Assembly (NCBI GenBank): GCA_947247005.1
Contig: OX365955.1
Span: 8,070,001-8,134,000 of the forward strand
DNA length: 64,000 bases
Source of the DNA: Spisula solida
Taxonomy: Eukaryota; Mollusca; Bivalvia; Venerida; Mactridae
Direction: 5' to 3'
Shown here piece after piece: positions 1 through 13,054 of the stretch. The notes under the pieces were generated by a model that saw only the letters and a program-made list of their open reading frames with translations, searched no databases and had not been told where the DNA came from. The position numbers were made by a program, and so were the translations under genes. Numbering within the stretch: position 1 is the stretch's first letter; each line of letters begins with the position of its first letter.

Positions 1-1190
1 TTAACTTTGGTAATGATAAGGCAGATAACTCTTTAACTTTGTTAATGATGAGGTAGATAACTCTCTTTAACTTTGTTAATAATAAGGTAGATAACTCTCT
101 TTAACTTCGTTAATGATAGGTAGATAACTCTTTAACTTCGTTAATGATAAGGTAGATAACTCTTTACTTTTGTTAATGATAAGGTAGATAACTGTTTAAC
201 TTTGGTAATGATAAGGTGGATAACTCTTTAACATCGCTAATGATAAGGTAGACAACTCTTTAACTTCGTTAATGATAAGGTAGATAACTCTTTAACTTCT
301 TTAATGATAAGGTACATAACTCTTTAACTTTGTTAATGATAAGGTAGATAACTCTCTTTAACTTCGTTAATGATAAGGTAGATAACTCTTTAACTTCGTT
401 AATGATAAGGTAGATAACTCTCTTTAACTTCGTTAATGATAAGGTAGATAACTCTTTAACTTCATTAATGATAAGGTAGATAAATCTTTAACTTTGGTAA
501 TGATAAGGTAGATAACTCTTTAACTTTGTTAATGATAAGGTAGATAACTCTTTAACTTCGATAACTCTTTAACTTCGTTAATGATAAGGTAGATAACTCT
601 TTAACTTCTTTAATGATAAGGTACATAACTCTTTAACTTTGTTAATGATAAGGTAGATAACTCTCTTTAACTTCGTTAATGATAAGGTAGATAACTCTTT
701 AACTTCGTTAATGATAAGGTAGATAACTCTCTTTAACTTCGTTAATGATAAGGTAGATAACTCTTTAACTTCATTAATGATAAGGTAGATAACTCTTTAA
801 CTTCGTTAATGATAAGGTAGATAACTCTTTAACTTCATTAATGATAAGGTAGATAACTCTTTAACTTTGTTAATGATAAGGTAGATAACTCTTTAACTTC
901 GATAACTCTTTAACTTCGTTAATGATAAGGTAGATAACTCTTTAACTTCGTTAATGATAAGGTAGATAACTCTTTAACTTCATTAATGATAAGGTAGGTA
1001 ACTCTTTAACTTTTCAAAAGACAAAGAAGGTAATTCTTTAACTTTGTTAATGAAATGATAGTAACTGGTTTTATCTTTGTTAATGGCAAAGATGATAACA
1101 CAATAACTTCGTAAATTACAAGGGAGGTAACTCTTTCCCTGTGTTAATGATAAGGAAGGTAACTCGTATAAAGCTAACCACTGTATCAAT
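1..1190. repeat. 32-bp minisatellite, cut by window start
   Basis: More than 30 units of about 32 bp with core ATGATAAGGTAGATAACTC, some 34 bp through an extra CT. The block around 294-600 recurs around 603-900, so part of the array was duplicated as a larger unit. Units decay after about 1000. The word resembles the AAGGGAGRYAAY motif seen elsewhere in the window. Confidence 0.9.
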
Positions 1191-2110
1191 TTTTGCGATG
1201 CTTTATAAATTAACTTCTATGATTTATTGCAAGAAAAAGCACCTGTAATTTCCATTCACTGTATGACTTATTTGGAGTCTATGAAATTCAATGTGTGTGA
1301 CTTCTTGCGATTATGGGAAGTTGACTAATTTATATACTGTGTTGATAGTGTAACAGTATTACTCAAGTTTAGGTCCCCTTAAGTGGTTTGACTGATCTGA
1401 AGATGGATAGATAGATAATACACACATTATAAATCAGCTAAAACTGTACTTTATATGCAGGGTTGTACTAATCTGTTACATGAAGATGTGACAGCGCTGT
1501 ATTGTAAGGGAGACAATTCGAATACAAAATGTATATTGTTAACTTCATTGGTTAAATGCAGGTTTAGTATGGAGATAACAACCTGATCCTGACCTTTATG
1601 CTTGAATATATTACAAGGTTGAATATATAAATTTCCGCAAGCAAATTGTGCAATGTCAGTCCTTTAGATGTTTGTTTGTATTACACCTTGAGCGTCTTCG
1701 TGATACTCCTAACTTATGAAAACATCTAACCGGGGTTATAAATATAGACAGAATATCAGCTGTTAAATAATGCTAATAGAAGGTTGAGTATCGGATCAAA
1801 CTCTGTGTACTATATGAAGCTGTGACAGCTGTATTGTAAGGGAGACTAATGTTAAATAAATTGGTGATAGGTAGAATGCAGGAACTTTCCAGTTAGGATA
1901 ATGTGAGAGTCACTTTTTATTTTATGTGTACACAAAAGGTTACAACCATTGTTTAAACAGGTAAAGTGTTTTAGTTTGAGATTGAAATTATAGATGTCTG
2001 GATAAGCCTTTATAATTGGTTTTACACCTAATAGTAGACTCGACCACTGCGTCACTCTATTAGTATCCTAACTGGACATATCTGTGTCATAGTCTGAAAG
2101 TCTATATTAT
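1191..2110. other. Non-coding, AT-rich
   Basis: No gene seen. 1255-1330 is a fragment of the MITE also found at 3734 and 21123. Two short segments (about 1470-1520 and 1815-1850) share TGTGACAGC...TGTATTGTAAGGGAGAC. Confidence 0.5.
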
Positions 2111-2393
2111 AAAGCATCATACACGTGACCTCGCTTAACGCCCCCTCGCAGCTTGTTCCCCTCCCAGCTCCTTGTATTTGCACATGTATGGTAAAAAAAT
2201 GTTGGGGACCGGGTAGACAAGTGGTCCAGTGGTAAGAGCTACTGACTACAGATCCGAAGGTTGTTGGTTAGATCCCTCCTCCAGACGGTCAAAAATAGAA
2301 ATGCTTTTCAGTGTTTTCTACCCAACATAACTAAAATTACTGACAGTCTTTAGGACGAGAGGTTAAGCGAGGGGTCACGTGTATAATGCTTTT
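2111..2393. mobile_element. MITE with a SINE nested inside
   Basis: Inverted ends: AAAGCATCATACACGTGACC at 2111 and its near complement ending about 2393 (GGTCACGTGTATAATGCTTT). The interior carries a tRNA-like SINE. Confidence 0.7.
2206..2345 (+). mobile_element. tRNA-derived SINE
   Basis: An A-box-like stretch (GTGGTCCAGTGGTAAGAGC), an anticodon-region stretch (GACTACAGATCCG) and a B-box-like stretch (GTTGGTTAGATCCC), then a body with CAGTGTTTTCTACCCAAC shared with the SINEs at 13055 and 23300. Confidence 0.7.
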
Positions 2394-2578
2394 CATCAGG
2401 CACGTAAAAGAACTAGGGATGCTTCTGGAACTGGGGCATCTTCTGTATCATGCATTATTCCCCAAGAGCTAAAGTAACTAACCTCTTCTGGGGGCCTCAC
2501 CCATATGGATTTCCGGGGGCGAGGATAAATAAAAGCAAATAAACCTATTGTAAATTTTCTTGCTGGACAGTGGTTATA

Positions 2579-3085
2579 CAGTATAACCTGGTTTATCCGG
2601 AACCTGTTTTTACCGGCAACCTGTCTTAACCGGCTCAGTTTATCGGTCCCGGCAGAACTCCACTGTATTTCTATTAGATGGACCCTTACTTTAATGGAAC
2701 CTGCTTTATCCGTTATCCGGCATTGTTTGTCAGTCCCGACAATTGATAAATAGTGTGTTTTAACACTCAATTAACCAGCACTATAGATAATACTTAGGAG
2801 ATGTGAATCATCAGTAAATGTTTGTGCACATAAACTTTAAGAAAACCAAACAAACAACAATTAACAACTATTAACAACATGACTAACTAACACCATTTGA
2901 ATAATGACATGTAAATACTAATGTCATTGTTTACCTTTAATATTTGTTCATTTGTTATAATTTTGTCTTTTTATAAGCAAATAACAGTTATATGTATTTC
3001 TATAAAACCTGGTTTTACTGGCACACTGCTTTATCCGGCATGCTTATCTGGTCCGATGGGATGCCGAATAAACCAGGTTATACTG
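2579..3085. mobile_element. pogo/Tigger-like non-autonomous element
   Basis: Ends CAGTATAACCTGGTTTATCC and GATAAACCAGGTTATACTG-type, flanked by TA on both sides (2577-2578, 3086-3087). The AACCTGGTTTATCCGG style of end is typical of pogo-group elements. No transposase frame. Confidence 0.7.
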
Positions 3086-3298
3086 TACGAACATACATAT
3101 GGGATAAATGTTTTAGCATATTTATGTAAAAATACCAAGGTTTATTTATTTAAACTGTTACTTATATTCATGTATATACAAGGTTTACAATTAAAGGTGA
3201 CAATTTAATTGGATGGCATTTTTATCATGTTTATGCTTATATATCTGATTTTAATTGTCCTCTATAGTATTATATATATACTCTAATTGCACAATTTA

Positions 3299-3506
3299 CT
3301 GTAAACCAAGAAATTATTTTGCGTGATTTAATTTTGCAGAGTTCGCGAATGGTAGAATTTTACGAAATTAAGTTGCCGCGAAAGTGCTAAAAACATTAAT
3401 ATGGACATTGAGGAACACTTAAAAACGCGAAAATTTGTAGTCGCAAATATGCTGACGATCAGCAAAACGTGAAAGTTAGTATTCGCAAAAGTAAATTGGT
3501 TTACAG
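3299..3506 (+). mobile_element. MITE family A, copy 1
   Basis: Ends CTGTAAACCAAGAAATTATT and AAATTGGTTTACAG with TA target duplication. Further copies are at 8148, 12640 and 37304. Confidence 0.8.
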
Positions 3507-3733
3507 TATAATTATACCATCATTCAATTATCTTTTAAGAAAGACTGTGTGCAATATATGTCAGGCTACTTAGATAGTAAAAGGTGTGTTGTGAATTATA
3601 TAAATGGGAATGTTTGGATTGTAGTATTGGTTATCAATAGATAAAGTTTTAATATTTAAAGATAATAGTGTTTGTCCCATATAGTGCATTGTATGCATTT
3701 GTCCTGTACAGTGCATTCATTACAAAACTGTTT

Positions 3734-3912
3734 CAGTGTATAAACGAGTCAAATTCCAGTTATCGCAATAAGGAGTGCTCATTGAATTGTATAGTCTTGC
3801 AATAAATTGTACAGTGATAGGAAATCACCAGATGTTTCAATTGCAATAAGTCATACAAGTTGAATTGTATAGTATCCCAATAAGTCATATAGTGATTTGG
3901 TTTATACGCGGT
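3734..3912 (+). mobile_element. MITE family D, copy 1
   Basis: Inverted ends around GTATAAACGAGTCAA and TTTGGTTTATACG. The interior repeats short words such as CAATAAGTCATA. A reverse-oriented copy lies at 21123-21305 and a fragment at 1255. Confidence 0.65.
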
Positions 3913-6900
3913 GTGTTTGCATGAATATTGTGGATTATTTTCCAGGTAACAATATCTCCTTCTTCGGCTTCTTCTTCAACTTTCTAGGTACTATTTTATC
4001 AAAGTGCTTACGAAAATCTTAAAGTTATGTTCAAATTTAAATTCTGTATAATTCATTAACAACTACAAATTGGTGATAGATATGGTTTGTAGGAGTTTAT
4101 TAACTGAATCATTATTAGTAATGCAGGTCCATTTACCACGCTTTATTATTTTAAACTAATTATAAAGAATATAAATTTGATCCTAAGTTTATGTTTTCCT
4201 TAAGTGCTTTGATTAAACAGTAACGTGGCAACCATCAACTGATTGAAGATTTTGCCTGTGTTTGCGCGCCAAAATAACCAAGTAAAAAAATTAACAACAA
4301 GGCTATTTAGGAGATTAGATACAGAGTGCAACCAGTCATTTGCAGGCATCGACTGACCTGTCTGACTTGATGTCTGGTGCTAGCTTGTTCCAGTCCCTGA
4401 TTGTTCTTGGGAAGAAGGAGTTGAGTTGGTACTGTTTACAGCATTGTGGAAGCTGATACATTTAAAGTGACAATCCATTAAATATTTAAAAGTTGGATGA
4501 TGCTTCATGAATATAATATACAACTTTTAAATTTTTAATGGATATCTATGTACTGTCCCAAGGCATTCATATATAAAGCCATGTGGTGTATCTCTCTGTG
4601 AGACGTACAAGTACTGATAGTTAAACATTATTAAAGTGAAAAATTATCAATTTTCTTCTACGCTGATAAATTAACTTTATTTTATAATTTAAACCATCTC
4701 AATTGCATTTGTGTGTATTATAAAAGTATTGTTATTTGATATTGGGTTTCAGTAAATGGCGTGATAAAATAAGGTAACACTCATGCAGGAAATTCACTTT
4801 TTGTATGTAAATTAATTGATTACAAATAACCAATTAGTAAGTAATATATAACTGTATAACGTTGGACAGGCAGATAAAATTGTCTGCATGCTAGTAAGCG
4901 TGCTAAAAACTGTCAATCTACCTGTTAGAGAAGGTGCTAGAAATTGTCAATCTACCAACTGTCAATCTACCTGTTAGCAAAAGTGCTAGAAACTGTCAAT
5001 CTTAGTTGTATGGTATACAGTTTTAGATGAAAGTGATCAAATCTTCTGATTGGAAATGTATCATTAACTCAATATACCTTAAAGGCTTATTACAGACCGA
5101 CTATGACAACATGACACTTGTTAACCGACAGTACGACAAATTAGTGTGTATGTTTATTTGAATTTTTTTATTAAAAATTTTCAGTGATCCCTTCATTTTT
5201 CTACAACTTTAATACTTCAAATTCATTAGATTTTCCTGTAGATTTTTTTTGTAATTTATGATTAAAACAAAGATTTACACACAAATTGTGAATGGTAATG
5301 TTTACCATAATATCATATTGCAACTGTAAATTTGACCAAATAAATAATATAACAATGACATTATAGGGTGGAAATTAAGTAAAGCATAAAGTCAATATTT
5401 TGTCTAGAAATTAGCCTTTAAGCTATGATAGTCCCAACATAAGATTGAAATTGCTGTTATATGGTGGAATATTAAATATCAGGCAAGTGAAAAACCATTA
5501 ATTTTGTGTTGATTTTGTCTTTCATTGAAAATAACGTTAACACTATTGCTTGGATGAAAGTTTTCCGGGTTTTCGTGAACTTCTGGAATCTAAGTATATC
5601 TATAAACAGTCTGTTTTCTTAATTTTTCCTATGTAAATTGATAATTTTTAAGGATGATTTCTGGATTTTGAAAGATTCTAGTTTCTACCCATGTAATATT
5701 GTCGTTAAGTAGTTTTTGGGAGGTGTAGCCTCTCAAATGTAGCATTGCCTATTTCTAATTATCAACTTAATGCTTAAGGCAAAACAATGAGTATCCACAT
5801 TCAAGTAGTTCCAGAAACGGTCAACCTTTCCAATACTGCTACAATTATTGTCAAACTGCTCGTTAAATAGATATTTTTATGGATAATCACTCTGCTGGAA
5901 CTATACATCACTAGTCTTGTTTCATATTATCAAAATGCACAGAATAATGTACAATTATTCGTGACATCTATCGGATGTTCTTCGAATGTCCTGAATGTAG
6001 CTATTTTTTAGGACATTTTAGTAGTTCTGCACGAAGCAAAGTAGTTCTAGAGTATTTTCATGTAATACAACCTTATTACATCATCTACCTCTTTTAAGAC
6101 ACTGAAATTCACATAAAAACACTGTGTTAATTTTGACTAAATGTAATTTACACTGATTATTTCATTTTGATCGAAAATCAGTTAATAATAATTACAACTT
6201 TCGAGACCATGTTGTTCAGTGCCACTGATCACTTTGGCTTTTATGAATGGACGGAGTTATCAACTGCATGGACTGTTTAATATGTAATCATATAGTGTGG
6301 CACTGACCCAGATATATACTAGCTTTCTATAGACGTGTCTCGCTTATTCAGAATCCAGCTGTAAAGTGGGTTTAAGCTCCAGCAGCAACCTGTTCACCCT
6401 TCAAAGGTACTCTCAGTGCTTTGATTATGTACTGGTATATTTCTAGGAATAGTTCAATACATATATATTGATAGATATATACATAGATTTATATTGTAAA
6501 TATTGTGAGTTTTTAATAAGATTGTGATTTTATAGTCTCCTATACAGGTAATTCTTTTAGAATGGTTTTGTACTGTGATATATGTTTTAATTGTAATTTG
6601 TATGGTTTATGTGTACAGAGATACTTAAAGATATATGAATATATATATCTATTGTAAACGTAACATTTAAACTAGATACAAAAAAATGTAGATTGGTTAT
6701 TAACAAATATTTTATTACAGTTTATTTTCAACATATTTTTTTATTTCTTTGTTATATGCTGCAATGATACATTATTAACTATGATACACACCAAAAATAG
6801 TCATGTACCTAAATCTTGGAAGTCTTTTCTCAGAAAACTGGTTTCTAAGAAGTGAAGATGATGTATTGTTTTAATAATAACATAATAGCTTCTTAAGGAT

Positions 6901-7010
6901 TTTTTTGTTATTATTTTTCTGGGAATATTTACTTTCAATAGCAGTATTTGAGTTTGTGATAGTTAATGGAGAAGTTAAAAATACATTTGGTTGTTACGGA
7001 TACATAGAAA
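3913..7010. other. Non-coding AT-rich stretch
   Basis: No supported gene or exon. A small imperfect repeat of about 34 bp (GTGCTAGAAACTGTCAATC) occurs three times at about 4899-5000. No other structure recognised. Confidence 0.5.
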
Positions 7011-7028
7011 CAAATACAAACTTCACTA

Positions 7029-7293
7029 GCGGCAGCTGTGGTCCAATGGTGAGGCTGCTGGATTTGTAACCTGGTAATCCAGATTTGATTCCCGGATTGC
7101 GGCATGTCATACCTTTCCATGAAAATTTGACAACAATGTTCATTTTCCTCCACATGTGGAGAAGTTGCTGGTTCCTTGTGGAAGGGTAAGTTAGTACAGG
7201 TTATGATACAGACAGGAAAACTGGTTAGGTGAATCGGCCACCATAAATAACCGAAAAAAAGGTTGAGAAACAGCATTAAACCTGAATGAACAA
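7029..7293 (+). mobile_element. tRNA-derived SINE, near full length
   Basis: tRNA-like head (GTGGTCCAATGGTGAGGC; GATTTGATTCCCGG), then a body with CTCCACATGTGGAGAAG and AACTGGTTAGGTGAATCGG. It is flanked by a 13-bp target duplication ACAAACTTCACTA (7016-7028); the right copy is split by a later MITE. Related bodies occur at 10427, 53556 and 62340 (reverse). Confidence 0.88.
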
Positions 7294-7301
7294 ACAAACT
7301 T

Positions 7302-7484
7302 CAGGGGCGTAGCCAGTGATACGGATGTACGCATGTGCGTAACATTAATTTCAAAAGTAAAATATAAAAATGGCCAAAATGGCATTAAAGTCCAAAATTT
7401 CCACAATTATGAGGACCCCCAACCATAACCACCAACTTCAAGGCATGTGTGTCTAACATCAACTCACTCCTGGCTACACCCCTG
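7302..7484 (+). mobile_element. hAT-like MITE, CAGGGGCGTAGCCAG family, copy 1
   Basis: Ends CAGGGGCGTAGCCAG and CTGGCTACACCCCTG, flanked by AACTT (7297-7301 and 7485-7489). Inserted in the right target duplication of the preceding SINE. Confidence 0.88.
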
Positions 7485-8147
7485 AACTTCACTACTAAAT
7501 GATTACAAACTGTAGAAATGATATTTGTTTGTTTCTTACTTCTCTAAATCATTAAAAATGATTGCTTTATGAATAATTACTGCTCCTGGCAATACACAAA
7601 ATGAAAACAACTGATAAAATGTATATAATTTTATTTGTCGGCTAAGGAATGGACAATAGTGAAAACGTAATAAATGGTACATGTTTTTCACAATTTGGTT
7701 AAAATATTGTAAAAAAACTGTGAAATTGAATGTGTACTTTTGTATTGTTATAAAGTATTAAGTAACTTAGAGAAGTATTTATTTAAGTGACTGCATGTGC
7801 AATATTACAAAAAGTATACATAAATTATGATTTACAAGAATGTAGTAAGACAAACCTGTTTACAAATTTTGTTACAAGTTATTAATCATGTAAAATAACA
7901 AGGTAAGTTGTGTTTATTATGGCTCAAAAGTCTGATCACACATACTTCGAAATTATTATTTTAATATTTGTTCGGGGTTTAATGTACCGGTGATGATTTG
8001 ATTTTCTAAAATTATTGTGAAATCTATGATCCGTGTTACAGTAAAAGGCTTATTTGCTATAATCATATATTTTCATCTTGAGTTTTATTACTCTTTGCTA
8101 TTTCATTTCTTAGTCAATGGTATAAGCTATACATAAATAAATGAATA

Positions 8148-8712
8148 TTGTAAACCTAGAAATTATTTTGCGCACATTAATACGGACATTGCCAGAAACT
8201 TAAGAAAGCAAAACTTTGTAGTTGCAAATACAGTGTAGCAATACCATGTGACTTTTGACTACAGTTACAAGTAGAAATTTGTAAACATTGGAACACAAAT
8301 ATAGCCATAAGTATTTTAATTCTTTATCGATTTCTATGAAATATACGCCACGCTAAGGGGAAAAGTATTTGCTTTTCGTGAAATTTAAGATCTTTTTCAG
8401 CAGCTTTACATATTTCTCTATTACCCTGTGTAACCTACACATTCCACAGTTTCACAAGGTAATGGACAAAACGGCACAGCCGCTGAAAAAGAGTTTATAT
8501 TTCATTGAAAGCAAATACTTTTCCCCTTAGCGTGGCGTATATTTAATAGAACCGAAAAAGAACTAAAATACTTACGGCTATTTTATTTTCCAATGTTTAC
8601 AAAGTTCTTCTTGTAACTGTAGTCAAAAGTCACGTGGTATTGTTACACTGAAATATGCCGACGATCGGCAAAACGCGAAAGTTAGTACTCCCTCAGGTAT
8701 ATTGGTTTACCG
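8148..8712 (+). mobile_element. MITE family A, copy 2, interrupted
   Basis: Left part TTGTAAACCTAGAAATTATT and right part ATTGGTTTACCG. It is split by the 420-bp foldback MITE at 8231-8650. Confidence 0.8.
8231..8650. mobile_element. Foldback MITE with long inverted arms, copy 1
   Basis: Ends CAGTGTAGCAATACC and GGTATTGTTACACTG. The arms of about 170 bp include ACGCCACGCTAAGGGGAAAA and its complement near 8513. A 5-bp duplication AAATA flanks it (8226-8230, 8651-8655). The intact family A copy at 3440 shows the empty target. Confidence 0.9.
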
Positions 8713-9194
8713 TATAATTATATCAATAACTCTAACGCGATAAATTGCTGTACAAAAACAAACACACAATTGCCTATATTTTTGTTATGGAATAAAATCA
8801 AGGACCGTAACATTTGCCTATGAAAGCATTCAAACATTTGGCACAACATATAAAGTTTGCATGCTCCTAAATATTCAGAAACGACAAATATAGCAGATTT
8901 TGTGGTTTTTTTTGTAATGCAATTTATCGCGTTGAAGTTATAGCAATATATAAACTACATTTATCTTAATATTTTGTTAATGAACTATATAGATCGGAAA
9001 TGAGTATTGAGCAGTAACTGCACTTTTAGCTTATAGACTTTATACATGATTACTCAAAGGTTACGGCTTAGAGATCAGATTCTATTTATAGCATGGAGAA
9101 CTTTATGTTATCCTCGACATTCTATTGACTAACTCTCTTGTCTATATTTTTTAACCTGCACTTACTTTGCTGAGCGTCGAGCAAGGCAGATATA

Positions 9195-9300
9195 CCTGAA
9201 CCATTTTAAATGACTTCTGTATGTCACAGCCTGGGATCCAACCTGAGACCTCTTGCACTTGAAGCGAATACTCTATCACTTTGCTATCGCGGTAGAATTA
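9195..9300 (-). mobile_element. tRNA-like SINE fragment
   Basis: On the minus strand CAGGTTGGATCCC resembles a B box and GATAGCAAAGTGATAGAG an A box. A similar fragment lies at 41870-41910. Confidence 0.4.
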
Positions 9301-10139
9301 ACTGTAGTACTCAAAAGTTTGCAAGAATGTTCATTTTTGTTTTAATCAGACAAGTCACGATTTTAACGCTCTATACAAATTTGTATTCCCAGACTATAAT
9401 GTTTGCCTATATTTTAATTAACATGTTCTGTATATAATTAATCATCAATCTACCCATGTTTCCATGATAATCTCGAGTGTTCATATCTCTACTCTTATAA
9501 AGATGGTCAATGTTCAATGTGCATCAACGCAATACATTATGTAACTGCTACCTTAATTATATCAAATGAATCTATCTCTATGGCTGTATGTAAGATAATA
9601 TAAGTCAACGTTCAGCATATCAACGTAACATGTGAGAATCCTGAAGGGGACCGCAAGTCTGGGCCCCACCTGGAATTTTGGCCAAAAAAGTGGTTATATT
9701 AAAAGTGCATATATTTACATAAGTTTGTCAGGACTTGTAAGAGTCTTATCTGGTTGGACACCCCATAAAATAAGATTGTTAGATCCACACCCCCTTAAAT
9801 AAGATTGCTAGGTCCACGCTTTCATAATATAAATACGTATTTGCGTAACCTTATCTCAAACAACCACTCTCAATGACTGAAAGTGAAACTGCTTTTATTG
9901 TATTATTCATTTAGTTGTATGCATGTAGGACAATTTCAGCCCCCCACTCTTGTTAGTCATATCCGGGTATCCGCTTTCCTAGACAGATGATGCATGCAAT
10001 TTATGCAAATTTTAAGGTTGTGACTATGTAATATTATGCTGCATATCTTTTTTTCTTCAAGATATCATTAATCCAAACATGAAACATTTCTTTAAGATTC
10101 TTAACTCCAAACTTCAAATCAAACGCCTATCTTTGCAAA

Positions 10140-10390
10140 AATATGATAAAGGGAGACAATTCAATGACAAGAATCGACTTACCAATTCACATGTTCAAGG
10201 GAGATCATTCTTGAAGCTTACACACTATAAGGAAGACAATCCAATGACAAAATTGACTTAACTATTCACATTATCAGGGGAGATCATTCTTGAAGTTTAC
10301 ACATTATAAGGGAGACAATCCAGTGACAAAATTGGACTTACCAATTCATATTATCAAGGGAAATTATTTTTGAAGCTTACACATTCTGTT
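10140..10390 (+). repeat. About 88-bp direct repeat, three copies
   Basis: Each unit has AAGGGAGACAATYCARTGAC, then an ACTTACCAATTCA-type stretch and GAAGCTTACACA. Contains the AAGGGAGRYAAY word in each copy. Confidence 0.75.
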
Positions 10391-10426
10391 TTCATATTTT
10401 TCCTATGATATTGGCTACAGTCATGT

Positions 10427-10520
10427 CCTCCACATGTGGAGAAGTTGTCAGTTGCTTGTGGATGAGCATGTCTGGTTGATGAATAAGTCCAGGAAAACAG
10501 GTTCGGTCAAATATATGTCT
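10427..10520 (+). mobile_element. SINE body fragment
   Basis: CTCCACATGTGGAGAAGTTG and CCAGGAAAACAGGTTCGGT match the body of the SINE at 7029; no tRNA head is seen. Confidence 0.6.
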
Positions 10521-11099
10521 AAAAAATGGATGAAAGTGTTGCTAAATACTGTAAAAACAAATTTTGTTACCTTCATTGCCACTTTTTACTGGGGGAACCC
10601 CAGTATTTGTATTACTTACAATCCTGAAATCACTACGATTTTAACGATGTAATTTCTCCACAACCAATTCATCAGAGCAAGAAAGAAGTGCCTGCAAAAC
10701 TCAACCAATATTATACTTTTCGACCATTTATGAGAACTTTTGTTTACAACAATTTAATATGTTTTTATTTGTTTCTATTGTGTGAACTTTTTGAAAGCTT
10801 ATTTTGATGAGAAAATGTATTTGTGCGTATAAATTCCTACGCGCTGTAAAATGACTAATGATTTTTGAGGGGCGATAAAAATGTCACTGTTAAAAGTAAC
10901 CCGTTGAGCAGACGAACTTGATACAATTCATGGTTTTAACATAAGTATTACAGTTAAGCTAGAAACTTCTAATCTAACGTGTGCTAGTCTTTTACTATTT
11001 ACGATATTATGCATTTGTTGATAGTATTGATCTACGTTTCGTCCTTTAACTTACCAGAGATCTTCAGCTAAATAGTTTGGATCTACCGTTAGAACAACC

Positions 11100-11230
11100 C
11101 TTTCCCAAGCGCTGTTACATAAATTTTCCCGCCGAAATTCGAGACCATATGAATTATTTATGTTTCGTCCCCATCTTATTCGTTCGCGCTATTCGCACCA
11201 TATCCAGTTCGTACGCCGGTATAATTATAG
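11100..11230. promoter_or_regulatory. CpG-richer patch upstream of the gene
   Basis: Unlike its surroundings, this stretch has several CpGs (TTCGTTCGCGCTATTCG, TTCGTACGCCGG). It might be a promoter or a first non-coding exon of the downstream gene, but no motif decides it. Confidence 0.15.
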
Positions 11231-11675
11231 AATAAGGACTCTGTATACGCAGTTTTTAGTTTCTAGTTTTTTTCTACAGCAGGTATATTGCCTTTATGAG
11301 TTCTAGTATTGTGATGGGTCCGCTGAGGTGTAATTTGAATGATTCAGCTGCTATTGCGTCTCAGAAACCTTGTCACAATATTAACATTTGTTTCGAAATT
11401 CATTACCATTAAATGTGAAACCCTATAAATTAATACCCAGAATTGCGTTTTCCCCCAGTAGCAGTACTTCAGTACTTTGGTTTCAACCTGTCACAGGTAT
11501 TTTGACATTGAATATTCATTGGACGGGTCGATGAGATAATGGTACTATCATTAATTAATTGGTACCGGTATGTGCGACCTTTTGAATTTGACAATGATAC
11601 AAAAATGAAATGACTCAACTTATTATTGTCCGCCATTGTCGTTTTCGAAGACATCAAGCATATTATTAGGGCTTT

Positions 11676-11861
11676 CAGGGCCGTAGCCAGCAATACGGAC
11701 GTAAGCACATCCGGGACATTAATTTGAAAAGTGAAAGTATAAATATGGCCAAAATGGCATTAAAGTCAAAAGTTTCCATAATCATAACGAGGACCCCCAA
11801 CATAACCACCAACTTCAAGGCTTGTGTGCGTAACATCAATTCAATGCTGGCTATGCCCCTG
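11676..11861 (+). mobile_element. hAT-like MITE, CAGGGGCGTAGCCAG family, copy 2
   Basis: Same family as 7302. Flanked by GCTTT on both sides (11671-11675, 11862-11866). Confidence 0.88.
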
Positions 11862-12020
11862 GCTTTGATGAGAACTTTAAACCAACCATTTTGTTTTGTG
11901 TGGCCTATATGTCCAACTCTTACAGATTCTTAGATGTATAGCATATTGTCGATTTTGTCTCCTTTTGTAAATATAGGCTTAATACTTGTATTTCTCATGC
12001 AAACTGTAGATCTATAATTA

Positions 12021-12046
12021 TGTTGTTGTTGTTGTTGTTGTTGTTG
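12021..12046. repeat. (TTG)n microsatellite
   Basis: About nine TTG/GTT units in a row. Confidence 0.9.
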
Positions 12047-12299
12047 ATGACAAAATCAATGAAGAGTCGAAGCCAGCTGGTGTCCCTGAATATAGTACAT
12101 GAATATGAATGATCAAATAACCCGACAATAGATGAGAGCCGGGAGCCGCAATCATATATGCATGTGTAACATATGGTCTATATATTGTACATCTATTTCA
12201 TGTTGTGAGTTAGTAGTTATAACAATATGTGTCTACCTATCTAGAACATTCTGGTTATAATATGACGGACACTTTTACTTATTCAGATTCTGAAAAAAA

Positions 12300-12520
12300 T
12301 ATGTAAGTATAGTTTGATCAATCAGATTATATTTTTTATTGTTTTAAACATTTCATTGGAGAAAAAAGGCAGTGAAAACCAATACCTTATTCACTAAGCC
12401 GCATATTCATATACATAATGTCTATTAAATTAATACATTAATAAGAGAAATTGCAATGTTTATATACACAATGTTATGTAAATAAGTGACCAACCTGACT
12501 AATCGATTTATACCTAGATC
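12300..12520 (-). mobile_element. MITE family E, reverse copy
   Basis: Reverse complement of 21930-22165: shared words AAAGGCAGTGAAAACCAATA and TTGCAATGTTTATATACACA. Confidence 0.65.
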
Positions 12521-12639
12521 AGGAGGCATTTAAAGAAAGCCATAATTTTTCTTATTATTTTTTATAAAGCATTATTCATGAAATTGTAGAATAATAAATA
12601 TGACTGGTACAAGTATGTAATAATACCAGTATTGAGATA

Positions 12640-12838
12640 CTGTAAACCAATTTACTTTTCGTGTTTTGCCAATCGTGAGCATATTGGCGACTAAAAGGTT
12701 TCGCGTTTTTAGGTTTCCCGCAATGTCCATACATATATTAATCTTTCTAGCACTTTCGCAGTGACTTAATTTCCTGAAATTCTACCACTCGCACACTCTG
12801 CGAAAGTAAATCATGCGAAATAATTTCTAGGTTTACAG
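12640..12838 (-). mobile_element. MITE family A, copy 3 (reverse)
   Basis: Ends CTGTAAACCAATTTACTTTT and TAATTTCTAGGTTTACAG with TA on both sides. Confidence 0.8.
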
Positions 12839-13054
12839 TACTGTAAAATATGTATTTTTGGGAGGTAGAAATTCCTCAAACTTAATATTCTCAGTAGTTC
12901 TCAAGGTATTCTTGCTCAAGGAAATTAAGTTGCGTTCCCGATGGGAGTCAAACCTGGGACGTCTGGTTTCACAACATGTCTTACCTCTAGAAGACTGCCT
13001 CCCATACAATGTATGTACCTCTTGTCAGCAATTCAGCATCCGGACCATGAGGGA

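Noticed and set aside
1..1190. CRISPR array
   Set aside because: Units are contiguous 32-bp repeats with no unique spacers, in eukaryotic DNA.
2396..2770. 124-codon minus-strand frame
   Set aside because: Lies across a MITE edge and a pogo-like end; no family resemblance.
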